Part shown: piece after piece, positions 8,241 through 16,673 of the stretch
How the letters are laid out: each line of letters opens with the position of its first letter
Numbering within the stretch: position 1 is the stretch's first letter
From: an uncultured Clostridium sp.
GTDB taxonomy: Bacteria > Bacillota > Clostridia > TANB77 > CAG-508
DNA: 20,119 bases
Reading direction: 5' to 3'
NCBI GenBank assembly: GCA_900554635.1
Contig: USHY01000021.1
Coordinates: 1-20,119, forward strand
The notes under the pieces: model-generated
The model's input: the letters and a program-made list of their open reading frames with translations, nothing else
What the model was told of the DNA's origin: nothing
Database searches by the model: none
Program-made: the position numbers and the translations under genes

Positions 8241-8292
8241 CATAAGGCACAATTATGAACTAAATAATGCGTGCGTATTTTTCAACTTGTAT

Positions 8293-8321
8293 AGTATATC
8301 AAATTTGAGCCCAAAAGTCAA
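8293..8321 (-). promoter_or_regulatory. sigma-A-type promoter of rpsB-tsf
   Basis: TTGACT (8316-8321) and TATACT (8293-8298) on the minus strand are separated by 17 nt, near consensus. The transcription start would be near 8286, leaving a leader of about 120 nt. Confidence 0.8.
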
Positions 8322-8354
8322 TAGTTTTTGACTAAAAAAGCAATATATTTTAAA

Positions 8355-8380
8355 GGAGGAGCACTTTTACATGCTCCCCC
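8355..8380 (-). terminator. terminator hairpin after the 108-aa gene
   Basis: A 9-bp GC-rich stem with one G-U wobble (GGAGGAGCA 8355-8363 with TGCTCCCCC 8372-8380) lies 18 nt after the stop at 8399. On the minus strand it ends in TTTAAAATATATT. On the plus strand it runs straight into TTTTTT, so it could act in both directions. Confidence 0.7.
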
Positions 8381-8398
8381 TTTTTTATGGGTCTACAT

Positions 8399-8725
8399 TC
8401 AATGAATTTCGTAGATTCCATTTTCATTAATGGTAACAATAATTGTTCCATTTTTCACACCATCGATAAAATCATTCGCTATTTTGTCTGATATTCTATT
8501 TTTGTTGAAATATTTTTTTGCTCTGGCTTTCATGTCAAATGTGTAGATTTTACCATTTTCTCTGAAAGTCATTTCAAGACTTGCTGGTTTGCTTAAAATC
8601 CAGTTTCCATTGTCTTCTCTGACTTTTGAATAGCCCTGCTTAAAGTAAGGCCGAATGTCGCGAAAAGAACCTTGAACTCTAAGCTCTTCGGAATCATTAT
8701 ATGTACCATTGATGAATTCAGCCAT
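8399..8725 (-). CDS. hypothetical protein, 108 aa
   Basis: I do not recognise this family. The protein starts MAEFINGTYNDSEEL after a good AGAGGAG, is soluble, has no signal peptide or membrane segment, and looks mixed alpha/beta with a basic centre (MKARAKKYFNKNR) and a beta-rich C-terminus (GTIIVTINENGIYEI). It stands alone, with its own strong promoter and terminator, between rpsB and the ABC exporter operon. Codon use differs from its neighbours, with more TTC, ATC, GAC, TAC and CGC. It holds the only in-frame CGG (residue 25, 8651-8653) seen in a full-length gene here without a frame break. This pattern suggests later acquisition. Regulatory or stress roles are possible but unsupported. 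Confidence 0.75.
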   Translation of the reverse strand: MAEFINGTYNDSEELRVQGSFRDIRPYFKQGYSKVREDNGNWILSKPASLEMTFRENGKIYTFDMKARAKKYFNKNRISDKIANDFIDGVKNGTIIVTINENGIYEIH

Positions 8726-8755
8726 GGATATTTCTCCTCTGCTGTAAATAAAATT

Positions 8756-8770
8756 TCACCATTTCGGTGA
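8756..8770 (-). other. 5' UTR hairpin of the 108-aa gene
   Basis: TCACC and GGTGA (8756-8760 and 8766-8770) form a short hairpin just after the predicted transcription start and before the AGAGGAG site. It may protect the 5' end. Confidence 0.4.
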
Positions 8771-8777
8771 TAAAATC

Positions 8778-8807
8778 ATTATACCACACTTTTCAATATT
8801 ATGTCAA
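8778..8807 (-). promoter_or_regulatory. strong sigma-A-type promoter of the 108-aa gene
   Basis: Perfect TTGACA (8802-8807) and perfect TATAAT (8778-8783) boxes on the minus strand are 18 nt apart. This is the closest match to consensus seen in the window apart from recA. Confidence 0.8.
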
Positions 8808-8818
8808 ATTCATTTGAT

Positions 8819-10723
8819 TTACTCTAGTTCAAAAGCACCTGTATACAATTGATAATACTTTCCTTTTTGAGCTATTAATTCATTATGGTCTCCTCTTTCA
8901 ATTATTTGGCCATGTTCTAGTACTATTATTGCTTTTGAATTTCTTACTGTTGATAATCTGTGTGCTATAACAAATACAGTTCTACCATTCATTAATTTAT
9001 CCATTCCTTCTTGAACTATCTTTTCTGTTCTTGTATCTATTGAACTTGTTGCTTCATCTAGTATCATTACTGGTGGGTCGTTTATTGCAGCTCTGGCAAT
9101 TGATAATAGCTGGCGTTGCCCTTGTGATAAATTAGCTCCATTTGAAGTTAATTTTGTATCATAACCTTGTGGTAAACGCATTATAAAGTCATGAGCATTT
9201 GCAAGTTTTGCCGCTTCTATTACCTCCTCATCTGTTGCATTTTCTTTACCATATTTAATATTTTCCTTTATTGTTCCTGTAAATAAGTTTGTATCTTGTA
9301 ATACCATTCCTAAAGATTTTCTTAAGTCTGCTTTTTTTATTTTCTTTATATTTATTCCATCATACCTTATTTTTCCATCATCAACATCATAAAATCTGTT
9401 AATCAAGTTTGTAATTGTAGTTTTTCCTGCTCCTGTTGCTCCTACAAATGCTATTTTTTGCCCTGGTTTTGCATATAATGAAACATCATGAAGTACAAGT
9501 TTTTCTGGTTCATATCCAAAGTTTACATGTTCAAGTTCTATATGGCCTCTCAGTTCTTGGTATGTTGTTGTTCCATCATGATGTGGATGTTTCCATGCCC
9601 ACATTCCTGTTCTTTCTTCTGTTTCTATAATCTCATCATCTACTTTTTTAGCATTTACTAGTGTTACATATCCTTCATCTTGTTCTGGCTCAGTATCTAT
9701 TAATTCAAATATCCTGCCAGCACCTGCAAGTGCCATTACTACAGAGTTTAGTTGGTTAGACATTTGCATTATTGGTTGGTTAAAGCTTTGTGTTAATTGC
9801 AAAAATGTTGCAATTGCACCTACAGTAAGTTCTCCATTTCCTTTTATTGCTATTGCTCCACCTATAATTGCAACTAAAACATATTCTAAATTCCCAAGGT
9901 TGTTTAGAAGAGGCATTAAGATGTTTGCAAATTTATTTGCAGTTGTCATATTCTCACATAGTTCTTCGTTTATTTTATCAAAGTGCTCTTTTGCTTCATC
10001 CTCATAAGTAAATACTTTTATTACCTTTTGTCCATTTATCATTTCTTCTATATATCCATTTACTTTTCCTATAGATTCTTGTTGCTTAACAAAGTATTTT
10101 CCACTTTTACCAGCAACTTTTCCTGTTATGCTTAGCATTAAGAAGATAAATACTATAATAAATATTGTAAGTGGTATGCTTGTTATTAACATTGCTATAA
10201 ATACTGCTATTACAGAAGTCATTGATGCTATAAACTGTGGTAAACTTTGACCTATCATCTGTGAAAGTGTATCTACATCATTTGTGTAATAGCTCATTAT
10301 TTCTCCATGTGTATGTGTATCAAAATATTTTATTGGAAAAGATTGCATTTTGTTAAACATTTCATCTCTTATTTCCTTTAAAACTCCTTGAGAAATTCTT
10401 GCCATTATTCTTGTATAAACAAATGTTGATATAACTCCTACCAAATAAATCAATCCCATTGTTATTATTGCCTTTAAAAGACCTGTAAATACTGGGGTTG
10501 GCTCTAATAAAAGTGGAGAAATATAGTCATCTATTAATGTTCCTAAAAACATTGAACCTGCAACACCTGCAACTGAGCTAAGTATTATACATATAAAAAC
10601 TATAACTAAATGCTTTTTATAATTTTTAGTAATATATCCTAAAAGCCTTTTAGCAGTTTTTTTCTTGTTTTTTACCATTTTAGGTGCCATTCCTGCTCCA
10701 GGTCTTCTACTGCCCTGTTTCAT
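8819..10723 (-). CDS. ABC exporter half-transporter, catalytic-site subunit (BmrD/YheH-like)
   Basis: 634 aa with six membrane helices (about residues 37-335) followed by the ATP-binding domain, so it belongs to the multidrug exporter family. Walker A is GATGAGKTT (428-436). The signature is LSQGQ (532-536), with Gln replacing the usual Gly. Walker B is ILDEATSS with catalytic Glu557, and the H-loop is IAHRLST with His588. The partner has the reverse pattern, so only one composite site (this Walker A/B with the partner's VSGGQ) should hydrolyse ATP efficiently, as in TM287/288 and BmrCD. An insert before the nucleotide domain is His/Trp-rich (residues 373-384). The ATG overlaps the partner's stop by 4 nt, showing translational coupling. 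The substrate is unknown. Confidence 0.92.
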   Translation of the reverse strand: MKQGSRRPGAGMAPKMVKNKKKTAKRLLGYITKNYKKHLVIVFICIILSSVAGVAGSMFLGTLIDDYISPLLLEPTPVFTGLLKAIITMGLIYLVGVISTFVYTRIMARISQGVLKEIRDEMFNKMQSFPIKYFDTHTHGEIMSYYTNDVDTLSQMIGQSLPQFIASMTSVIAVFIAMLITSIPLTIFIIVFIFLMLSITGKVAGKSGKYFVKQQESIGKVNGYIEEMINGQKVIKVFTYEDEAKEHFDKINEELCENMTTANKFANILMPLLNNLGNLEYVLVAIIGGAIAIKGNGELTVGAIATFLQLTQSFNQPIMQMSNQLNSVVMALAGAGRIFELIDTEPEQDEGYVTLVNAKKVDDEIIETEERTGMWAWKHPHHDGTTTYQELRGHIELEHVNFGYEPEKLVLHDVSLYAKPGQKIAFVGATGAGKTTITNLINRFYDVDDGKIRYDGINIKKIKKADLRKSLGMVLQDTNLFTGTIKENIKYGKENATDEEVIEAAKLANAHDFIMRLPQGYDTKLTSNGANLSQGQRQLLSIARAAINDPPVMILDEATSSIDTRTEKIVQEGMDKLMNGRTVFVIAHRLSTVRNSKAIIVLEHGQIIERGDHNELIAQKGKYYQLYTGAFELE

Positions 10724-12468
10724 TCTTCCTCTCCTCCTTTTACTTGTGATTCATAAACTTCTCTATAAATTTCATTTGATTTTAGTAATTCCTCATGTGT
10801 TCCTATTCCATTTATTGTTCCATTATCCAATACTATTATTTTATCTGCTTCTTGTACTGATGATATTCTTTGGGCAATTATTAGTTTAGTTGTATTCGGA
10901 ATTTCTTCTTTAAATGCTTTTCTAATTAAACTATCTGTTTTTGTGTCTACCGCACTTGTTGAATCATCTAATATCAATATTTTTGGTTTTTTCAAGATTG
11001 CTCTTGCAATACATAAACGCTGCCTTTGCCCACCTGATACATTTGTTCCTCCTTGTTCAATATGAGTCGCATATTTGTCTGGAAATTCTTGAATAAAGTT
11101 ATCTGCCTGAGCAAGTTTGCACGCATTTATAAGTTCTTCATCACTTGCATTTTTGTTTCCCCATCTTAGGTTTTCCTTAATTGTTCCAGAGAACAATACA
11201 TTTTTTTGTAAAACAACAGATACTTCATTTCTTAGAGTTTCAATATCATATTGTTTTACATTTTTTCCACCTACTAAAACAGTTCCTTCTGTTGCATCAT
11301 AAAGCCTTGGTATTAGGTTTACCAAACTTGATTTTCCTGAGCCAATTCCTCCTATAATCCCAACAGTTTCTCCTGATTTAATCTTAAGATTAATGTTTTT
11401 CAAGCATTCCTTTTTCTTGTTTCCAACATAACTAAATGAAACATTTTTAAATTCTATTGAACCATCCTTTACTTCTCTTATTGGTTTATTAGGATTTTTC
11501 AAATCTGGTTCTTCTATTAATATTTCATAAATTCTTTCTGCTGAATTTCTTGCCATTGTGCTCATTACAAGTAGCATTGCAAGCATCATTAAACTTGTTA
11601 ATAATCGAATTCCATAAGTAATTAAACTTGTAAGCTGACCAACTTCTAATTCACTCATATTAGTAGCCACAATTATTCTAGCACCAAACCATGATATTAG
11701 AATTATTGCTGAATACATAGCAAATTGCATAACTGGATTTGTTAAAGACATTAATTTTTGTGCTTTACTAAAGTCTTTATAAATATCTTGTGATATTTTC
11801 CCAAATTTTTTCTTTTCACTTTCTTCTAATAGATATGATTTTACAACTCTTATCCCACTTGTGTTTTCTTCTACAACATTATTCAAATCATCATATTTTT
11901 TAAATACTCTTTCAAAAACTGGGTAAGCTTTTCTAATAATAATGTATAGCGTCGCTCCGATTATTGGCATTAAAGCTAGGAATATTAGTGATAGTTTTTT
12001 GTTTATTGAGAATGACATTATTAGTGAAAATATAAGCATTAATGGCGTTCTTACCACTATTCTTGTAATCATTTGAAATGCCATTTGAACATTTGATACA
12101 TCTGTTGTAAGTCTTGTTACAATACTTGATGTGCTGAATTTATCAATATTATTAAATGAAAAATCTTGTATTTTATAATACAAATCCTTTCTTAAATTCT
12201 TAGCAAAACCTGCAGATGCCTTTGATGCAGTAATTCCTGATAGAACTCCAAATGCTAATGATAAAATAGATGATATTATCAAAATCACACCAAACTTCAA
12301 CACTTCACTCATCTGGCCTGCATAGATTCCTTTATCTATAAGCTCTGCCATAAGCAATGGAATAACAACTTCCATAATAACTTCTAGTGTTACAAGAAGT
12401 GGTGTAACAAATGCTGGCTTTTTGTATTCTCTTACAGATTTTCCTAAAGTTTTTAACATTTTTATCAT
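10720..12468 (-). CDS. ABC exporter half-transporter, degenerate-site subunit (BmrC/YheI-like)
   Basis: 582 aa, with six membrane helices in residues 20-310 and then the nucleotide-binding domain. Walker A GGIGSGKSS (373-381) and signature VSGGQ (477-481) are canonical. Walker B is ILILDD, with Asp502 where the catalytic Glu should be, and the H-loop is IIAQRISS, with Gln533 replacing His. These two changes mark the non-catalytic site of a heterodimeric exporter, completed by the downstream 634-aa subunit. It is the first gene of the pair and has a clear promoter upstream (12550-12578). The ATG at 12468 is preceded by AAAGGAT at proper distance. Drug or peptide export is likely. The substrate cannot be told. 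Confidence 0.92.
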   Translation of the reverse strand: MIKMLKTLGKSVREYKKPAFVTPLLVTLEVIMEVVIPLLMAELIDKGIYAGQMSEVLKFGVILIISSILSLAFGVLSGITASKASAGFAKNLRKDLYYKIQDFSFNNIDKFSTSSIVTRLTTDVSNVQMAFQMITRIVVRTPLMLIFSLIMSFSINKKLSLIFLALMPIIGATLYIIIRKAYPVFERVFKKYDDLNNVVEENTSGIRVVKSYLLEESEKKKFGKISQDIYKDFSKAQKLMSLTNPVMQFAMYSAIILISWFGARIIVATNMSELEVGQLTSLITYGIRLLTSLMMLAMLLVMSTMARNSAERIYEILIEEPDLKNPNKPIREVKDGSIEFKNVSFSYVGNKKKECLKNINLKIKSGETVGIIGGIGSGKSSLVNLIPRLYDATEGTVLVGGKNVKQYDIETLRNEVSVVLQKNVLFSGTIKENLRWGNKNASDEELINACKLAQADNFIQEFPDKYATHIEQGGTNVSGGQRQRLCIARAILKKPKILILDDSTSAVDTKTDSLIRKAFKEEIPNTTKLIIAQRISSVQEADKIIVLDNGTINGIGTHEELLKSNEIYREVYESQVKGGEEE

Positions 12469-12549
12469 AATTTTTTATCCTTTCATACTTTTTTGCGTGT
12501 AATATTTTAAAACTTTTATCTTAAAAAATTCTTAAATTACCATTTATCT

Positions 12550-12578
12550 ATTATACTTTTATTTATTTTTTTAGTCAA
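12550..12578 (-). promoter_or_regulatory. sigma-A-type promoter of the ABC exporter operon
   Basis: TTGACT (12573-12578) and TATAAT (12550-12555) on the minus strand are 17 nt apart. The leader to the ATG at 12468 is about 75 nt and AT-rich. The -35 box lies only about 55 nt from the divergent gerA start. Confidence 0.8.
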
Positions 12579-12631
12579 TATGTTTGCCTAAATTTGTGCA
12601 TATTCTCCTGATTTTGGGTAATACTTGTTTT

Positions 12632-14317
12632 ATGAATAAATTTGTGAATTTTTTAAAGGAATGCTTTGTATATAAGCAAACACCTAAATATGATTTTGTT
12701 TTAAACGAGAATAATGCTAGTGTAGGAAGCCAAAATAGTCCGGATTCTTTTTTACCTGATAGTGACATCTACAGTTCTTTAGATAAAAACTATACTTATC
12801 TTCGTGTTCAATACAATAGTTTAATTAACAGTGATGTTATAATGAGACCTTTTCAAATTGATATTATGGGTAAAAAATATGGAGCTTTATTTGTTGGGAT
12901 TGATGGATTAATTAGCTCTGACTTAGTTAATAATTTCTTACTAAGACCTTTGATGGAGACAAATTGCCATACAAAAAGAGCTGGAACTTCAAAGGGTTCA
13001 AGCAGTAAAACTCCTAATAAGATAAATGTTGAAGACTATATTTTCAATAAGCTTCTACCCCAAAACACAGTAAGCAAAATTTCAAAATTCTCAGAAGTTG
13101 CATCTGCTATTAATGTTGGTAATTGTGCACTTTTTGTTGATTCTATAAACATTGCATTTTCCATCGATGTTAAGGGCTATGATTATAGGGGAATTGAAGC
13201 ACCTAAAAATGAAATAGTTGTACGAGGTTCTCAAGAAGCTTTTGTTGAAAAGCTTAGAACTAATACTTCTATCCTAAGAAGATTAATAAATACACCTGAT
13301 TTAATTATAGAAAACACAACAGTTGGAAATGCCAGTAAAACTCAAGTTGCAATTTGTTATATGAAAAATATTGCAAATTCCTCTTTAGTATCTGAGGTAA
13401 AATACAGACTTTCTAATTTAGATGTTGACTATGTTATTTCATCTGGAAATGTTGAACAACTAATTCAAGACAACAGTAGCATTGCTTTCCCTCAACTGGT
13501 TTCAACTGAAAGGCCAGATAAGGCAGCAAACCACCTATTAGAAGGGCGTGTTGTAATACTTGTAAATGGCTCACCTTATTCGCTTATTGCTCCTGGAATT
13601 TTAATGGATTTTTTATCTTCACCTGAAGATTTAAACTTAAAACATCAATACGCAAATCTCCTGAAAATAATAAGGCTAATTGCAGCTTTCATAACTCTTC
13701 TGCTCCCTGGTTTATATATAGCAATCTTAAACTACCATACTGAACTTGTTCCAACTGAATTACTGTTCACAATTGCAGGTTCAAGAAATAGTGTGCCATT
13801 TCCTGTAATTGTAGAAGTTATACTAATGGAATTATCTTTTGAATTAATACGAGAAGCTGGACTTAGAATACCAAACCCAATTGGGCCTACAATTGGTATA
13901 ATAGGTGCTTTAATTTTAGGAGATGCAGCTGTTAGTGCAAACTTAGTAAGTCCTATTTCCATCATAATTGTTGCCTTAACTGGAATTTGCTCATTTGCAA
14001 TACCTGATTTTTCATTAAACTTTACTTTTAGAATTTATAAGTTTCTATATATCCTCCTTGGATACATTGCTGGTTTCCTAGGAATAGCCTTAGGTCTATT
14101 TGCTCAAGTTTCAATACTTTCAAACCTAAATTCATTTGGAGTTTCATACCTAGAGCCATATATTCCAGTAACTAACTTTGATACCTCTGTTTCTTACTTT
14201 GTTAACTCAATTTGGAAAAGAGAACATAGAAGTGATTTTCTAAATACAAAACGCCCAAGAGAACAGCCTAGAATAAGCAGAAAATGGAAATATTGGAACA
14301 ATATGTTTACAAAATAA
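12632..14317 (+). CDS. gerA: spore germination protein, GerA family (germinant receptor A subunit)
   Basis: The A subunit of nutrient germinant receptors sits in the spore inner membrane and, with B and C, starts germination. The protein is 561 aa from ATG 12632. A soluble N-terminal domain (about residues 45-340) begins near LDKNYTYLRVQYNSL. A membrane domain follows, with the family hallmarks NSVPFPVIVEVILMELSFEL, REAGLRIPNPIGPTIGIIG and ILGDAAVSANLVSP. The C-terminal tail is basic. An upstream in-frame TTG at 12584 would add 16 residues, but neither start has a good Shine-Dalgarno sequence. I prefer the ATG because MNKFVNFLKECF resembles typical GerA N-termini. It is first in a plus-strand operon with gerB, gerC and a small gene. 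Late forespore expression is expected from the family, but no convincing sigma-G promoter was found. Confidence 0.93.
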   Translation: MNKFVNFLKECFVYKQTPKYDFVLNENNASVGSQNSPDSFLPDSDIYSSLDKNYTYLRVQYNSLINSDVIMRPFQIDIMGKKYGALFVGIDGLISSDLVNNFLLRPLMETNCHTKRAGTSKGSSSKTPNKINVEDYIFNKLLPQNTVSKISKFSEVASAINVGNCALFVDSINIAFSIDVKGYDYRGIEAPKNEIVVRGSQEAFVEKLRTNTSILRRLINTPDLIIENTTVGNASKTQVAICYMKNIANSSLVSEVKYRLSNLDVDYVISSGNVEQLIQDNSSIAFPQLVSTERPDKAANHLLEGRVVILVNGSPYSLIAPGILMDFLSSPEDLNLKHQYANLLKIIRLIAAFITLLLPGLYIAILNYHTELVPTELLFTIAGSRNSVPFPVIVEVILMELSFELIREAGLRIPNPIGPTIGIIGALILGDAAVSANLVSPISIIIVALTGICSFAIPDFSLNFTFRIYKFLYILLGYIAGFLGIALGLFAQVSILSNLNSFGVSYLEPYIPVTNFDTSVSYFVNSIWKREHRSDFLNTKRPREQPRISRKWKYWNNMFTK

Positions 14318-14334
14318 AGGAGTGTGATATTATT

Positions 14335-15423
14335 TTGAATAATGTACAAAAAATTGGCCGAATAGAAGCTATAGCATTACACCTAGCTATAATATGTAAC
14401 AATGTTATTTTTAACATAACATCAATCATCTTCAACACCTCAGGTTCTGCTTCCTGGCTTAACATTCTTTATATAAGTTTTCTAGCAATAATTTTTATGC
14501 TTCTAGTTTTGAAGCTCCTTAAGCCATTTCCAAGCTTAAACTTATTAGATATATCCAACTACCTAGGTGGAAAATTCTTAAAACGCATCATGGCTGGCTT
14601 ATATATATTAATGTTTGTTGCTCTTACATCAATTTACCTTAGATACTATGTAAATGGACTACACCTTATTTACTTTCCTAGGTATAGTCTTCTAGCTATA
14701 GCCTTATTAACATTTGTTCCAGTAATTATTGCAAGCAGAACTGGTCTAAAAGCAATATATGGAACAAATTTGTTTGTTATACCAATTACTATACTATCCT
14801 CAATTTTGCTATTTTCAATCTCTAATAAAAATTTTTCATGGCAAAATTTCTGTCCCATATTTGGCTATGGTGCCAAGGAACTGTTCATAAATCAATCTAT
14901 GAACATCTTTTCATTTAATATTATTGGATATATGTTTTTCTTACCACCATTTCTAAAAAAGGAAAACGAATTCAAGAAAATTTCTATAATTACATTAATT
15001 ATTGCTGGTTTATATTATTTATTAACAGTTATTGCATTAACCATGACATTTGCCTACTCTTTCCAAACAGATGAAACATTTTCGCTTTACCTAATAGCTA
15101 GGCTCGCAACTCTAGGCCGTTTTTTTGAAAGAATTGATGCTATCTTCTTTTTTGTATGGATTCTAGCATTTTTATCTTTCTTGAGTTTTAACATATATAT
15201 AATAAGCATCTTAATTAAACAAAGCTGTAATTTGGCTGATTCTAAAGAACTAATCTATAGTATATGTTCAATAATAATAGGAATTTGCTTTACTTTTAAA
15301 AACATGGCAGCAGCAAGTTCATTTACAGTTTCTTTCTATAAGCCTTTTACTGTTATCCTAATATTTGCCATTAGCTTCTTAGTAGTTTTGCTGGCTAATT
15401 TAAAAAAGAAAAGGAGTTCTTAA
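14335..15423 (+). CDS. gerB: spore germination permease-like protein, GerB family
   Basis: The B subunit resembles amino acid permeases of the APC superfamily and is thought to bind the germinant. From TTG 14335 it is 362 aa, with about ten hydrophobic segments and almost no soluble part. It starts NNVQKIGRIEAIALHLAI and contains the family-like RIMAGLYILMFVALTSIYLR helix. The TTG start is chosen because AAAGGAG (14316-14322), overlapping the gerA stop, lies 12 nt upstream. The longer ATG start at 14284 inside gerA has no binding site. The stop at 15423 directly abuts the gerC start. The match to the family is clear, the germinant unknown. Confidence 0.92.
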   Translation: MNNVQKIGRIEAIALHLAIICNNVIFNITSIIFNTSGSASWLNILYISFLAIIFMLLVLKLLKPFPSLNLLDISNYLGGKFLKRIMAGLYILMFVALTSIYLRYYVNGLHLIYFPRYSLLAIALLTFVPVIIASRTGLKAIYGTNLFVIPITILSSILLFSISNKNFSWQNFCPIFGYGAKELFINQSMNIFSFNIIGYMFFLPPFLKKENEFKKISIITLIIAGLYYLLTVIALTMTFAYSFQTDETFSLYLIARLATLGRFFERIDAIFFFVWILAFLSFLSFNIYIISILIKQSCNLADSKELIYSICSIIIGICFTFKNMAAASSFTVSFYKPFTVILIFAISFLVVLLANLKKKRSS

Positions 15424-16655
15424 ATGAAATTAAAAAACTTTTTTTGGGTAGTTATTTGCATTCTATCGGTAATCTTGCTTACAGGTTGTTATAGAGTTCA
15501 AGGTGTTGAAAATAAGGCATATGCTGTAGCAATTGGAATAGATTCATCTGATACACATAATTTAAAAATTGCTATACAATTTGCAGTACTAAATTCTTCT
15601 GAAAAGCCAAAATCATCAGGTGGTGCATCAAATGAAAATTCAAGCATAATTAAAGTTGATTGTTCAACTTTAGATTCTGGTATTAGCTTAATTAATAGTT
15701 ATATCAGTAAACAAGTTAATCTTTCACATTGCAAAGCTGTTGTAATATCTGAAGAATATGCTTCTAATGGTCTTTCTAATATTATTTATACATTAATGAA
15801 TAATGTAGAATTAAGGCCAGATTGTAATATAATAATAAGTAAATGTGATGCTTCTGATTTTTTGGAGAATTCAAAACCTGTTTTCGAATCTAACCCAGCA
15901 AAATATTTTGAGTTAAATTTTAATTCGAGTGAATATACAGGCTATATTAATAATATCACTCTTTCAGATTTTTATTATAATATTCTAAGCCATTCTTCTA
16001 GTGCTTCTGCAATTTTAGCTGGAATAAATACAAAAGTTGTTCAAGAAAAAAGTAAAAGTTCTATTTCAAATATGGATGATAACTATGTTCCTCGGACAAA
16101 CCCCTATAGAATCTAAAAATCATGTTGAAAGTATTGGTATGGCTGTGTTTAAAGATGATGTTTTAATTGGTGAATTAAATAATATAGAAACTTTAAGTCA
16201 TTTAATTATCACTAACAGACTTAAAAATGCTACTGTTAATATTAAAAATCCTTTTGACAACAGCAATAATATTTCATTTTATATAAGCGAAAACAAGAAA
16301 ACTAAGCACAAAGTTTCTTTTGTAAATGGTCATCCATTTATAGAATGTGAAATTTGGCTTACAGGCAATGTTCCTACAATGTACGATTCAATTAATCTTT
16401 CTGATGAAAACTGTATGAATGTACTGAATGAGGAATTGAGTTCATATATAGAAACTCAAGTTTCTAGTTATTTATATAAGACTTCAAAAGTGTATCAATC
16501 TGATATTGCTGGATTTGGTGAATATGTAAAACCTAAGTATTTAACATGGCAAGAGTGGATTGATTCTGATTGGCTTCGGAAATTATTCAAATTCATTTTT
16601 TGAGGTAACTGTTCATTCAAATATTCAGGGTGGATACTTGTTTGAAAAAGTTTAA
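15424..16655 (+). CDS. gerC: spore germination lipoprotein, GerC family, with two +1 frame breaks
   Basis: The C subunit is a lipoprotein needed for receptor function. The signal peptide ends in a lipobox LLTGC with Cys22 as the lipid site. Frame 1 runs from 15424 to a stop at 16114. The next part, with the family motif ESIGMAVFKDDVLIGELN, is in the +1 frame. The end of that frame (RKLFKFIF, stop 16601-16603) is again wrong: one more +1 step gives GNYSNSFFEVTVHSNIQGG and a stop at 16653-16655, the normal GerC C-terminus. Both breaks fit at in-frame CGG codons (16093-16095 and 16577-16579); skipping each C reads GGA and yields a complete 409-aa protein. RBS AAAAGGAG precedes ATG 15424. It may be a pseudogene, sequencing indels or recoding. 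The rest of the operon is intact. Confidence 0.85.
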
Positions 16656-16673
16656 AAGGAGATGTTTTGTATT

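Noticed and set aside
8819..12468. The degenerate ABC motifs (LSQGQ in one subunit, Asp502 and Gln533 in the other) as damage
   Set aside because: The changes are complementary and match the normal asymmetry of heterodimeric exporters such as TM287/288 and BmrCD.
12597..12626. Sigma-G-like promoter (TGCATA, 17 nt, AATACTT) before gerA
   Set aside because: It would put the transcription start on the preferred ATG at 12632, leaving no ribosome binding site. The -10 match is only 5 of 7.
12571..12768. Minus-strand frame of 65 codons across the ABC-ger divergent region
   Set aside because: It overlaps the start of gerA and the ABC promoter and has no convincing start signals or protein features.
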